Source of the DNA: Rhodanobacter sp. DHB23
GTDB lineage: Bacteria; Pseudomonadota; Gammaproteobacteria; Xanthomonadales; Rhodanobacteraceae
Reading direction: 5' to 3'
Length of the DNA: 64,000 nt
Assembly (NCBI RefSeq): GCF_014842975.1
Contig: NZ_JACYXK010000029.1
Span: forward strand, 124,001-188,000
Shown here: positions 36,661 through 45,426 of the stretch, in pieces
Layout of the letters: each line of letters begins with the position of its first letter
How positions within the stretch are numbered: position 1 is the stretch's first letter
Translations under genes and position numbers: made by a program
Notes under the pieces: generated by a model
Seen by the model: the letters and a program-made list of their open reading frames with translations, nothing else
Told to the model about the DNA's origin: nothing
Databases searched by the model: none

Positions 36661-37335
36661 TCAATCGACCAGCCCGGCCGGGGCTAGCCATGCGGCCGCC
36701 TGTGCGGGCCCCACGCCATGCGGCAACACGCCGAGGCAGGGGGCGGGCAGCAGTTCGCGCAAGGTGGCCAGGTTTTCCTCCACCGCCTCCATCGACGGGT
36801 CGATGCGGTTGGCTATCCAGCCGGCGAGGCGGCAGCCGTCGGCCAGGATCGCCTCGGCGCTGAGCAGGCTGTGGCTGAGGCAACCCAGGCGCAACCCCAC
36901 CACCAGGATCACCGGCAGGTTCCACTGCCTCGCGATCTCCGAGGCGAACAGCCCCGGCGCCAGCGGCACGCGCCAGCCACCCACGCCTTCCACCACCACG
37001 GCGTCGTGCCCAGCGCGCAAGGTGTCGAAGGCGGCGCGCAACGGCGGTAGCGCGATCGTCACGCCTTCGTGCGCCGCCGCCAGGTGCGGCGACAGGGGCT
37101 GGCGCAGCGCCACCGGGTTGATTTGCGCATACGGCAACGGCGCACTGCCCGCCGCCAGCAAGGCCAGGGCGTCCTCGTTGCGCAATCCGTCAGGCGTCTC
37201 CGTGCAGCCGCTGGCCACCGGCTTCATGCCGCACACGCGCAAACCCCTGGCGCGCAGCGCATGCAGCAGCGTGCAGGCGGCATGCGTCTTGCCGATGCCG
37301 GTATCGGTGCCGGCGACGAACAGCGCCGCGCTCAT
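36661..37335 (-). CDS. bioD: Dethiobiotin synthetase
   Basis: This 224-residue enzyme carboxylates 7,8-diaminopelargonic acid to dethiobiotin with ATP, the penultimate biotin step. The P-loop GTDTGIGKT is at 9-17, KPVASGC follows near 38, and VVEGVGGWRVPL is the second nucleotide motif. No other biotin gene is in the window. The ATG overlaps the stop of the upstream membrane protein gene by 4 bases, so bioD is translated from that transcript. Confidence 0.93.
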   Translation of the reverse strand: MSAALFVAGTDTGIGKTHAACTLLHALRARGLRVCGMKPVASGCTETPDGLRNEDALALLAAGSAPLPYAQINPVALRQPLSPHLAAAHEGVTIALPPLRAAFDTLRAGHDAVVVEGVGGWRVPLAPGLFASEIARQWNLPVILVVGLRLGCLSHSLLSAEAILADGCRLAGWIANRIDPSMEAVEENLATLRELLPAPCLGVLPHGVGPAQAAAWLAPAGLVD

Positions 37336-38000
37336 CCCTCAGGGTACCTGCGCTTGTACCGCGTGATCACCGGGCCGGTCAGGCCCAGCAGGGCGTATTC
37401 GAAACCCGCCAGCGACAGCAGCCCCTTCGGCACCAACAGCGCAGTCAGTGCCGAGAGCAAACCGATCGCGGCCGGAATGGACCACATCACCGTCCTGATG
37501 CCAGCCTGGCGATGTTCCCCGGTGCCCGCCGGCCACAGGCGCGCGGCGTGCCGATAGAGCAGGCCCAGGGTGCCGGCCATGGCGATATAGGCCAGGCCGT
37601 AGCAGACGAACATCGTCCGCGCATCGTTGGGCTGCACTGCGACATCGCCGGAGAGCACGCCGCCGCTCAGGCCATAGCACGCCGAGCCGAACACCATGTG
37701 CAGCGGATAGACGAAGATCAGCGCGAAGAACACCAGCAGCAGCGAGAGCAACAGGCCGGTCCGCGTGGACCGCGTGCACAGGTGGCGCCACTGCACGTGG
37801 CCGTGCCACATCCAGGCGATCTGCGCGAAGCACAGCGCCGCCGCCGGCACGCCGGCCAGGATGTGCAGCAGCTTTTCCGCCGTATTCGGGATGGTTTCGC
37901 CACCGATGGCCAACAAGGTCAGGGTGAACGCGAACGCGCCGTCCACGAACATGTCCAGCCGTCCTGCCTCGATCCCTTCGCGATGCTCGACCAGGCTCAT
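37332..38000 (-). CDS. TMEM175/DUF1211 family membrane protein
   Basis: This 222-residue protein has six hydrophobic segments. It resembles TMEM175-type potassium channels, whose first helix carries RxxxFSDGVFAIxxTLL. Here the motif reads RLDMFVDGAFAFTLTLL, with Val replacing the motif serine, so selectivity or channel function is uncertain. ATG 38000 is used; it has GAGAGG upstream. The gene overlaps bioD by 4 bases, an odd functional pairing. Confidence 0.75.
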   Translation of the reverse strand: MSLVEHREGIEAGRLDMFVDGAFAFTLTLLAIGGETIPNTAEKLLHILAGVPAAALCFAQIAWMWHGHVQWRHLCTRSTRTGLLLSLLLVFFALIFVYPLHMVFGSACYGLSGGVLSGDVAVQPNDARTMFVCYGLAYIAMAGTLGLLYRHAARLWPAGTGEHRQAGIRTVMWSIPAAIGLLSALTALLVPKGLLSLAGFEYALLGLTGPVITRYKRRYPEG

Positions 38001-38058
38001 GCAGAGTCCTCTCCGTGAGACACGCGCATAATACGTGCTTTGCCACCGGACCCACGCC

Positions 38059-38547
38059 ATGTTCGAACTGAAGACGCAGGCCTACGCGGACAAGCTCGCG
38101 CACTACGCCGACCTCGTGCAGCAGGCACGCGGCCTGCTCGCCGGCGAGCACGACCTGGTCGCGAACGCCGCGAACTTCTCCGCGCTGGTGTTCCACAGCC
38201 TGCCCGGGCTCAACTGGTGCGGCTTCTATCTCTACGACGGCAGCGAACTGGTGGTCGGGCCGTTCCAGGGCAAGCCGGCCTGCATCCGCATCGCGCTGGG
38301 CCGGGGCGTGTGCGGCACCGCCGCGCAGACGCGGCAGACGCAGGTGGTACGCGACGTCAACGCGTTCGACGGCCACATCGCCTGCGACGCCGCGTCGCAG
38401 TCGGAGATCGTGGTGCCACTGGTGAAGGCCGACGGCAGCCTGCTAGGCGTGTGGGACGTGGACAGCCCGCACGTGGCGCGCTTCGACGCGGACGACCGCA
38501 CCGGCATGGAGGCGCTGTGCGCGGCGTTCATGGAGCACGCCGGGTAG
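38059..38547 (+). CDS. msrC: Free methionine-(R)-sulfoxide reductase, GAF domain
   Basis: This 162-residue GAF-domain enzyme repairs free methionine-R-sulfoxide with thioredoxin as reductant. The three catalytic/resolving cysteines have the exact E. coli spacing (+10, +24): KPACIRIALGRGVCG then HIACD. The N-terminus FELKTQAYADKLAHY fits the family. Its own stop, TAG, lies 6 bases before a REP element on the other strand. It is convergent with engB. Confidence 0.9.
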   Translation: MFELKTQAYADKLAHYADLVQQARGLLAGEHDLVANAANFSALVFHSLPGLNWCGFYLYDGSELVVGPFQGKPACIRIALGRGVCGTAAQTRQTQVVRDVNAFDGHIACDAASQSEIVVPLVKADGSLLGVWDVDSPHVARFDADDRTGMEALCAAFMEHAG

Positions 38548-38553
38548 CAACCT

Positions 38554-38578
38554 GGCGCACTCTGCCGTGCGCTCCTAC
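38554..38578 (-). repeat. GTAG-REP element at the engB stop
   Basis: Read on the minus strand, GTAG heads a GCGCAC-GGCAGA-GTGCGC hairpin. The TAG is the stop codon of engB. The element fills the 27-base gap between msrC and engB. Confidence 0.7.
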
Positions 38579-39207
38579 AGGCGCGGTGTGCGCAACAGAT
38601 CCGCCACCCGTTCGCGCGCTTCATCCACGCCCGTACCGGCGGGCGAGGAAAACACCTGCGCCGTGGCATGCAGGCCGTCCGGGAAACTCTTGCGCATCGC
38701 CGCCAGCGCCTGCGCGGCCTGGTTGCGCGAGAGCTTGTCGGCCTTGGTCAGCAGGAGGTGGCAAGGCAGGCCGGTGGCGAAGCAGAAGTCCAGCATCATC
38801 CGGTCGAATTCCTTCAGCGGATGGCGGATGTCGGCGATCAGCACCACGCCGCGCAGGCTCTGCCGGCGATGCAGGTAGGCGTCGATCTCCTGCTTCCAGT
38901 GCGCGCGCAACTCCTCGGGCACCTTGGCGTAGCCGTAGCCGGGCAGGTCGATCAGGCGCGCGACCAGCGGCGCTTCGCCCTCGCCCTGCGCCAGCGGCGG
39001 CAACGCGAACGCCACCATCTGCTGGGTGCGTCCGGGCGTCTTGGAAGTCCGCGCCAGGCCCTTGTGGCCGGTGAGCGCATTGAGCGCGCTGGACTTGCCC
39101 GCGTTGGAGCGGCCGGCGAACGCCACCTCGGCGCCGAGGTCGGCCGGCAGTTGGTCGACGCGGTGGGCGGCGAGCACGAATTGCGCGCCGTGCAGCGGAT
39201 TGGGCAT
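38575..39207 (-). CDS. engB: Ribosome biogenesis GTPase EngB (YsxC/YihA)
   Basis: This 210-residue essential GTPase assists large-subunit assembly. The G1 loop GRSNAGKSS is at 32-40, G3 DLPGYGYA is in mid-protein, and G4 TKADK is near the C-terminus. ATG 39207 (MPNPLHG) matches the family N-terminus; ATG 39231 would add 8 residues, and neither has a good ribosome site. Its TAG stop is contributed by a REP element. It is divergent from cytochrome c4. Confidence 0.93.
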   Translation of the reverse strand: MPNPLHGAQFVLAAHRVDQLPADLGAEVAFAGRSNAGKSSALNALTGHKGLARTSKTPGRTQQMVAFALPPLAQGEGEAPLVARLIDLPGYGYAKVPEELRAHWKQEIDAYLHRRQSLRGVVLIADIRHPLKEFDRMMLDFCFATGLPCHLLLTKADKLSRNQAAQALAAMRKSFPDGLHATAQVFSSPAGTGVDEARERVADLLRTPRL

Positions 39208-39313
39208 GGTTTGACCGGAGTGCGAAGGCATGGGGATAATCCGATGGTTCTGCCCGTGGTGCCGATACCGACCGGCGATGGCAGCCTTCGACAGTTACTG
39301 GGAGGGGAAGTGT

Positions 39314-40108
39314 ATGGGTTTTCGGTTCGCAGGTTTTCGACCCGCAGCGCAGCGCTCTGCCGCGGCCCTGATCTTCGCCATGGCTGCGGGCACGGCGATG
39401 GCGCAGGCCGCCGCCGAGCCGCCGGCCACTCCGGCCAAGGCCGCCACGGCCGCGCAACCTGCCGCCACTGCCGCCACCCCGGCCGCACCCGCCGCCGCTG
39501 AGGCCGCGACCAAGCCCGGCGACGCCACCGCGGGCCAGGCCAAGGCCGCCGCCTGCGGCGCCTGCCACGGCATGGACGGCAACTCCACCGACCCGCAGTA
39601 CCCCAAGCTGGCCGGCCAGAGCGAGCAGTACATCGTCCGCCAGCTCGAGAACTTCAAGAGCGGCAAGCGGCAGAACCCGATCATGCTGGGCATGGCCACG
39701 CCGCTGTCCGAGCAGGACATGCACGACGTCGGCGCCTACTTCGCCAGCAAGACCGCCCTGCCCGGCGTGGCCGACCAGGCGCTGGTCGAGCACGGCCAGC
39801 AGTTGTTCCGCGAGGGCGACGTCAAGCGCGGCATCCCCGCCTGCATGGCCTGCCACAGCATCGACGGCCGCGGCAATCCGGGCGCGGAGTACCCGCAGCT
39901 GCAAAGCCAGCACGCGCAATACATCGAAGCCCAGCTGAAGGCCTGGCACGATGGTGACGCCTGGGGCACGGACGTGCATTCGCAGATCATGCCCGGCATT
40001 GCCCGGAAGCTCGACCCGAACGACATCGCCGCCGTGGCCAGCTATGTCGAAGGCCTGCACCCGGCCACCGCGGCCGACCAGACGCCGCCGCCCGCCGCCA
40101 CGCCCTGA
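39314..40108 (+). CDS. Cytochrome c4-type di-haem protein
   Basis: This 264-residue periplasmic di-haem cytochrome c donates electrons to terminal oxidases. A Sec signal (AALIFAMAAGTAMAQA) and an Ala/Pro linker precede two haem sites: CGACH (81-85) and CMACH (177-181), in two tandem cytochrome domains typical of c4. GGGAGGGGAAG is upstream of the ATG. It leads into two thiol-disulfide oxidoreductase genes, and this order suggests an envelope redox cluster. Confidence 0.9.
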   Translation: MGFRFAGFRPAAQRSAAALIFAMAAGTAMAQAAAEPPATPAKAATAAQPAATAATPAAPAAAEAATKPGDATAGQAKAAACGACHGMDGNSTDPQYPKLAGQSEQYIVRQLENFKSGKRQNPIMLGMATPLSEQDMHDVGAYFASKTALPGVADQALVEHGQQLFREGDVKRGIPACMACHSIDGRGNPGAEYPQLQSQHAQYIEAQLKAWHDGDAWGTDVHSQIMPGIARKLDPNDIAAVASYVEGLHPATAADQTPPPAATP

Positions 40109-40177
40109 TCGATCCCCGGGCGCGCCGGCCCGCGCCGGCCCGCCCGCTCCCGACGTTGTCCATCCCCGAGGTACACC

Positions 40178-41071
40178 ATGCTGAAGCGTTTGCCGTTCCT
40201 GTGCGCCACCGTGCTGGCGCTGGCCGCCTGCGGCCAATCCACCGACAACGGCACCGCCGCACCGGCCGCCACCAGCACGACCGCGACCGCGCCGGCAGCA
40301 CCGGCCACCGCTCCGGCGACGGCCGGCACGGCTCCGGCCAGCGCCACCACCACCGCCCCGGCGGCGGACGCCAGCGCGGCGGCAGCTCCCGCGGCGGCGG
40401 CCACCGCCGCGGCCGCCACGCCGGCAGCGCCAGCCCAGCCGTTCGTGGACAACGGCCAGTGGGTGGAGGGCAAGGATTACTTCCGCATCGACCCGGCCCA
40501 GCCCAAGTACATCCCCACCGACAAGATCGAGGTGGTCGAGGTGTTCTCCTACGCCTGCCCGGCCTGCAATTCCTTCCACGGCGCGATGGACCAGATCGAG
40601 AAGACCCTGCCGGCGAACGCCGTGGTGCACTACCTGCCCGCCGCGTTCCGCCCCGACGAGAACTGGCCGGTGTACCAGCGCGCCTTCTTCGCCGCCGAGG
40701 CACTGGGCGTGCGCGCCAAGGCGCACGACGCCTTCTTCGACGCCACCTGGAAGACCGGCGAGACGGCCACCTACGACCTGTCCACCGGCCAGCCCAAGCC
40801 CAAGGGCGCATGGCCCACGATAGCCGACATCGCGAAGTTCTACGCCAAGTACGGCGTGGATCCCAAGGAGTTCGTGGCGGTGGCCAACTCCTTCTCGGTG
40901 AACACCAAGATGAAGCAGGCCGACGACCTCATGAAGGCCTACGGCGTGGGCGGCACGCCCACCATCGTGGTGGACGGCAAGTACCGCTTCTCGCCCTCGG
41001 ACGTGCATAGCGTGCAGCGTGCGATCGAGCTGACCCAGTGGCTGGTGGCCAAGGAAGCCGCCGGCAAGTAA
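40178..41071 (+). CDS. DsbA-like thiol:disulfide oxidoreductase lipoprotein, CPAC active site
   Basis: This 297-residue membrane-attached thioredoxin-fold protein probably forms or isomerises disulfides in exported proteins. The signal ends in a lipobox with Cys18 (VLALAAC). Residues 20-87 are a low-complexity Ala/Thr/Pro linker, and the DsbA fold follows. The active site is Cys127-Pro-Ala-Cys130 rather than CPHC. The cis-proline segment GVGGTPTIVVDGKY is intact. The linker length should let it reach far from the membrane. Confidence 0.88.
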   Translation: MLKRLPFLCATVLALAACGQSTDNGTAAPAATSTTATAPAAPATAPATAGTAPASATTTAPAADASAAAAPAAAATAAAATPAAPAQPFVDNGQWVEGKDYFRIDPAQPKYIPTDKIEVVEVFSYACPACNSFHGAMDQIEKTLPANAVVHYLPAAFRPDENWPVYQRAFFAAEALGVRAKAHDAFFDATWKTGETATYDLSTGQPKPKGAWPTIADIAKFYAKYGVDPKEFVAVANSFSVNTKMKQADDLMKAYGVGGTPTIVVDGKYRFSPSDVHSVQRAIELTQWLVAKEAAGK

Positions 41072-41122
41072 GCCGGCGCCATGACCCCCATTATTCCCCA
41101 TCGCCCCGCCGAGCATCCCCCG

Positions 41123-41791
41123 ATGAAGTACCTCGCCCACCTGCGCACCCTGACCCTCGTCACCGGCCTGCTGCTGGCCACCGCCTGCACTGCGCAATCC
41201 AGCGCCGATGCAGCGGCGCCGTACACCGAGGGCGACCAGTACGTGACCCTGCCCGCGCCCTACCAGCGCTACAGCAACGACGGCAAGGTGGAAGTGGCCG
41301 AGGTGTTTTCCTACGGCTGCATCCATTGCGCCCAGTTCGCGCCCATCGCCGAAAAGCTGAAGAAGGCCCTGCCACCCGGCGTGAAGTTCGAACTGGTGCC
41401 GGCTCCCTTCAGCGACGAATGGCTGCCGTTCGCGCGCGCCTACTACGCGGCGGACAAGCTGGGCGTGGTGGACCGCACCCACCTGCAACTGTTCCAGGCG
41501 AAGTTCGCCCAGCACTATCCGCTGAACTCGCTGGACGACCTCGCCGACTTCTACGCCAGCCAGGGCGTGAACCGCGCCGAGTTCATGCGCCTGGCCAGCT
41601 CCGACGAAGCCACCGCCAGGCTCAAGGCCGACCTTGCGCTGATCCAGAAATGGGGCGTGGACGGCACGCCCGGCATCGTGATCGACGGCAAGTACCGCAT
41701 CACCCACGTGAAGACGCTGGACGAGCTCTCCGCGGTGGCCCAGTGGCTGGCCAAGCGCGAACTGGACGCGGCGGACAAGGCCGGCAAGTAA
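41123..41791 (+). CDS. DsbA-like thiol:disulfide oxidoreductase, CIHC active site
   Basis: This 222-residue second DsbA-fold protein has active site Cys66-Ile-His-Cys69 (SYGCIHCAQF). It has no long linker. The N-terminus MKYLAHLRTL...LLATAC looks like a signal, possibly a weak lipobox at Cys22. The cis-proline loop is GVDGTPGIVIDGKY. ATG 41123 is chosen because it starts at the signal; ATG 41081 is also in frame. It lies 51 bases after its paralog. The two likely have different partners or redox potentials. Confidence 0.87.
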   Translation: MKYLAHLRTLTLVTGLLLATACTAQSSADAAAPYTEGDQYVTLPAPYQRYSNDGKVEVAEVFSYGCIHCAQFAPIAEKLKKALPPGVKFELVPAPFSDEWLPFARAYYAADKLGVVDRTHLQLFQAKFAQHYPLNSLDDLADFYASQGVNRAEFMRLASSDEATARLKADLALIQKWGVDGTPGIVIDGKYRITHVKTLDELSAVAQWLAKRELDAADKAGK

Positions 41792-41862
41792 CTCCCCCCG
41801 ATCGGCGCCGCGGCGGACATTCACGCCCGCTGCGGCTCCGCGCGTGTACCGTACACAGCCCC

Positions 41863-42642
41863 ATGGAACGTACCGCACCAGCCCCCGTCGAACGACGCCT
41901 GCGCCTGCTGAGCTGCAACATCCTCGCCGGCGCCAGCGTGCAGCGTTACAGCGAATACGTCACCCGCAGCCTCAATGCCGTGCTGCCGGGGCGCCGCAAG
42001 ATCGCCAACCTCGACAGCCTCGCCGCGCTGCTGCCGCAGTTCGACGTGATCGGCCTGCAGGAAGCCGACGCCGGCAGCCTGCGTTCCGGCTTCCTCAACC
42101 AGACCCGCTACCTCGCCGAAGCCGCCGGCATGCCGTACTGGAGCCACCAGCCGAACCGGCCGGTGGCCGGGCTGTCGCATACCGCGAACGGGCTCATCAG
42201 CCGCATCGAACCCAGTGCCGTGCTCGACTACCCGCTGCCCGGCCGCGGCCGCGGCGCGCTGCTGGTGCGCTTCGGCTCGGGCGAACACGCACTGGCCGTG
42301 GTGATCGCCCACCTCTCGCTGGGCATGGTCACGCGCACGCGGCAACTGGGTTTCATCGCCGAGATCCTCGAGGACCATCCGCACGCCGTGCTGATGGGCG
42401 ACCTCAACACCGACGTCGGCAGCCCCGAGATGCGCCAGCTGTTCGCCCGTTCGCGGCTGCAGCCGCCCGCGCAGGCCACGCCCACCTTCCCCAGCTGGAA
42501 GCCGAAGCGGGCGCTGGACCACATCCTCGCCTCGCCCACGGTGGCGCTGGAAAAGACGTGGACGCTGCCGCAGGCGTTTTCGGATCATCTCGCGCTGGCG
42601 GCGGAAATCCGCCTGCCCCCGCATCACGGAGCACACCGATGA
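41863..42642 (+). CDS. Endonuclease/exonuclease/phosphatase-fold protein
   Basis: This 259-residue DNase I-like metal hydrolase has the EEP residues in order: SCNILAG at the first strand, LQEADAGSLR (catalytic Glu), GDLNTD, and FSDHLALAAE (the Asp-His pair). It has no signal peptide. Its target could be nucleic acid, phosphate ester or lipid. A GTGTAC-C-GTACAC palindrome (41844-41856) ends 6 bases before the ATG. Its stop overlaps the start of a small membrane-protein gene (ATGA). Confidence 0.82.
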   Translation: MERTAPAPVERRLRLLSCNILAGASVQRYSEYVTRSLNAVLPGRRKIANLDSLAALLPQFDVIGLQEADAGSLRSGFLNQTRYLAEAAGMPYWSHQPNRPVAGLSHTANGLISRIEPSAVLDYPLPGRGRGALLVRFGSGEHALAVVIAHLSLGMVTRTRQLGFIAEILEDHPHAVLMGDLNTDVGSPEMRQLFARSRLQPPAQATPTFPSWKPKRALDHILASPTVALEKTWTLPQAFSDHLALAAEIRLPPHHGAHR

Positions 42643-43022
42643 GGATACGCACCCTGGTCCCATGGTTGCTGGTCGCGCTGGCCGGCGCCGGCGCGGCATG
42701 GCTGCGCTACGGCCTGATCGAGCCGGCCGCGATGGCGGAACGGTGCACGGCCGCCCAGGCACCCGCGTGGTGCGCGCTGCGGCAGGCGCTGGTGACGGGC
42801 TTCCTGCACGACGCGTACGGCATCGCCGCCGTCGTCGTCGCTGCGCTCTCGCTGCTGCGTCGTTCGCGCACGCTGGCGTGGCTGGCCGCCGCCCTGGGCG
42901 CGTTCGCCCTCCAGTTCTACAACTACGAACCGGGCGCGCTGGCCCTGCTGGTCGGCAGCCTGCGCCTCGTGCACCTGCAGGGCGCGGACGGCGCGCCGGC
43001 GGCGGTCACACCCGCCCGGTGA
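42639..43022 (+). CDS. Small membrane protein of unknown function
   Basis: This 127-residue protein is not recognised. About three hydrophobic segments are visible: LVPWLLVALAGAGAAWL (7-23), the AYGIAAVVVAALSLL region, and LAWLAAALGAFALQF. Two cysteines (CTAAQAPAWC) lie in the first loop and could form a disulfide. It is translationally coupled to the EEP-fold gene by a 4-base overlap, suggesting a joint function. Its last 17 bases overlap the convergent SDR gene. Confidence 0.7.
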   Translation: MRIRTLVPWLLVALAGAGAAWLRYGLIEPAAMAERCTAAQAPAWCALRQALVTGFLHDAYGIAAVVVAALSLLRRSRTLAWLAAALGAFALQFYNYEPGALALLVGSLRLVHLQGADGAPAAVTPAR

Positions 43023-43689
43023 CCGGGATCAAGGCGCCGGTGATCGCGCTGGCCGCGTCGGACAGCAGGAACACGATCACGTCCGCCAGTTGCTCGGGCT
43101 TCACCCAGCGGTCGAAATCCGCGTCGGGCATGTCGGCCCGGTTCGGCGGCGTGTCGATGATGCTGGGCAGCAGTGCGTTGACGGTGATGCCGCGCGGCTT
43201 GAGCTCCTCGGCCAGCGACTCGGTGAGGCGCATCACGCCTGCCTTGGACGCGGTGTAGGCGCCCACGCCCGCGCCGGCCCGCAGCGCCGAATTCGCGCCG
43301 ATGTTGACGATGCGCCCGCGCCCGTCGGGCAGGTGCGCCAGCGCGGCCTTGCTCGCCGCCACCGCGGTGCGCAGGTTGACGCGGTAGAGCAGGTCCCAGG
43401 TGTCGGGATCGCCATCGGCCAGCGTCTCCCAGCGGAACGCGCCGGCGATGTTCACCAGCGCATCAAGGCCGCCCAGTTTCTCTGCCGCTGCATCGATGAC
43501 GCGCTTCGCCTCGGCGGTATCGGAAAGATCCACGCCACCAAAACTGCATTGCGCCCCGATCCGCTCTTTCATTGGCGCGCGGTCGACCGCCGCCACCCGC
43601 GCGCCCGCGTCCAGCGCGGCACGCACCACCGCCGCACCGAGCGTGCCGAAGGCACCGGTCACCACGATGCGTTGCTTGTCGAGGCGCAT
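43006..43689 (-). CDS. SDR family oxidoreductase
   Basis: This 227-residue short-chain dehydrogenase has the nucleotide motif TGAFGTLG at 11-18, NIAG at 80-83, Ser135, Tyr145 and Lys149 (YTASK), and an NADPH/NADH Rossmann core. The substrate is unknown. ATG 43689 is used because AAAGGAG is then correctly spaced; ATG 43695 is too close. It is transcribed leftward 14 bases after the upstream GH17-type gene, so the two could share a transcript. Confidence 0.85.
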   Translation of the reverse strand: MRLDKQRIVVTGAFGTLGAAVVRAALDAGARVAAVDRAPMKERIGAQCSFGGVDLSDTAEAKRVIDAAAEKLGGLDALVNIAGAFRWETLADGDPDTWDLLYRVNLRTAVAASKAALAHLPDGRGRIVNIGANSALRAGAGVGAYTASKAGVMRLTESLAEELKPRGITVNALLPSIIDTPPNRADMPDADFDRWVKPEQLADVIVFLLSDAASAITGALIPVTGRV

Positions 43690-43703
43690 GTCCATCACTC
43701 CTT

Positions 43704-45308
43704 TCAGCGGGGATCGTCGAGCATAACCGGCGTGGCACGCGCGCGCCGCCACGCGGCGAACACCGACGCGGCGATCGACAGGTTGAGCAGCAGCCACAGC
43801 CACGTCACCGGGTTCTCGCCCAGCTCCAGCGCCACCACCACGCCGGCCAGCACGGGCAGCCACGCGGCGAGGAACAAGGCTTCGCGCGAAGGCATGCGCC
43901 GGCGCTCGTCCAGCCACGCCGTCAACGCGTAGCCGGCGCAGGGCAGGGCGAACAGGCCCAGCGGGAAATCGCGGTAGCGGCCGTCGAACACCATCAGCAA
44001 GCCGTACAGCGCCAGCACGAACAGCCACGCAGCGCGCAACCGGCCCGCCGGCGCGGGCTTGAACGGTGCGCCCGCCAGCCGCCCGGCCAGCCATTGCGCC
44101 AGCCGCAGGGCGGTGAGCAGCGCGGCGACGCAGGCAACCACGGAGAGCGACCATTCCCACGCATCGCGGCACGCGTAGATCATCTGCCGCACCTGCCACG
44201 CCAGCGCCGTACCGCTGGCGAAGCCGGCCAGCCCGAGCGCCAGCCAGCCATGCCCGCGCTGCCAGCGCCGGCGACGCAGGCCCGACAGCACGAACAGCAG
44301 CGCGCCCGCCGCACCCGCCAGCCACCCCAGCCACCAGCGCCGGACCTCGACCACCGGCCCCTGCATCGGGAACTTGGGCTGCGCGTGCACGTCGAAGATG
44401 CCCCAGTAGCCGCCCACCGTGCCTTCCTGTGCACGCTTCCACGGCTGGTCGAAGGTCTCGATCACGTTGTACGGCATGTCCACGCTGGACGCGTAGCGCA
44501 GGAACTCGCGCAGGTAGCGCGCCTCGTTCACCACGCTGGCGGCGGCCCCGCGTCGCGCCCGGCCCTCGCTGGGCCAGCCGGTTTCGCCGATCATCACGCG
44601 CTTGCCGGGAAACGCCTGCTTCACCCTCGCGTACACCTCCGCGACGTGCCGGATCGCACGCTCGGGCGGCACCGGCTGGTCTTCCCAGTAGGGCAGGATG
44701 TGCACGGTGACGTAATCCACCGCATCGGCCAGCCGCGGATGGCGCAGCCAGAACTCCCACACGTCGGCGTAGCTCACCGGGATCGAAGGCGGCAACGCCG
44801 CACGCACTTCGCGGATGTCCGCCGCCAGCGCGGCTTCCGGCAACTCGCCGCGCAGCAGTACCTCGTTGCCCACGATCACTCCGCGCAACACCTGCGGATA
44901 CTTGCGCGCGGTGGCGATGCCCAGCGCGATCTGCGCGGCGTTGGCCCTGGCATCGCGTCCCAGCCAGATGCCCATCAGCACCTGCATGTGGTGGCGCGCG
45001 GCGATCTCCGGCACCGCCGACAAGCCCTGCCCCTGCGAATACGTGCGCACGCAATCGAAACGTCCGGACAGCGCGCTCAGGTCCGCCTCGATGCGCGCGC
45101 GACTCACGAAGGCGTCGGGATCGAGCGGCGTCTCGCCCGGCTCGCGGAACGGCGCATAGGAAACGCAGGCGATCCGCGCCGAAGGCGCATCGGGCAACGC
45201 CACCGGCCGCCCGCCCGCCCACCACCACGCCGCGCCAAGCAGGGCGAGCAGCGCCAGCATCAACCAGGCGACGGGGCGACGGCCGCGGGACGAGGGCGAA
45301 AACGACAT
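43704..45308 (-). CDS. GH17-type glycoside hydrolase/transglycosylase membrane protein
   Basis: This 534-residue protein has one N-terminal membrane helix (about 13-30). An extracytoplasmic GH17 domain follows, with acid/base Glu149 (VGNEVLLRG) and nucleophile Glu242 (IGETGWPSEG). A set of about seven C-terminal membrane helices begins near residue 330. This layout resembles bacterial beta-glucan transglycosylase/branching enzymes of periplasmic or capsular glucan systems rather than secreted endoglucanases. ATG 45308 is chosen over TTG 45320. It is divergent from slt. Confidence 0.82.
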   Translation of the reverse strand: MSFSPSSRGRRPVAWLMLALLALLGAAWWWAGGRPVALPDAPSARIACVSYAPFREPGETPLDPDAFVSRARIEADLSALSGRFDCVRTYSQGQGLSAVPEIAARHHMQVLMGIWLGRDARANAAQIALGIATARKYPQVLRGVIVGNEVLLRGELPEAALAADIREVRAALPPSIPVSYADVWEFWLRHPRLADAVDYVTVHILPYWEDQPVPPERAIRHVAEVYARVKQAFPGKRVMIGETGWPSEGRARRGAAASVVNEARYLREFLRYASSVDMPYNVIETFDQPWKRAQEGTVGGYWGIFDVHAQPKFPMQGPVVEVRRWWLGWLAGAAGALLFVLSGLRRRRWQRGHGWLALGLAGFASGTALAWQVRQMIYACRDAWEWSLSVVACVAALLTALRLAQWLAGRLAGAPFKPAPAGRLRAAWLFVLALYGLLMVFDGRYRDFPLGLFALPCAGYALTAWLDERRRMPSREALFLAAWLPVLAGVVVALELGENPVTWLWLLLNLSIAASVFAAWRRARATPVMLDDPR

Positions 45309-45426
45309 GCGGGCCTGCAACGGGCGGGAGCGAGGTGCGCCAGCTTATCAGGCATGCCCGCGGTCCCGGCGGCGCATTCGGCCGCATCCACTACAATCCG
45401 CCGCAGGGGATCACCGAGGAGTTTCC

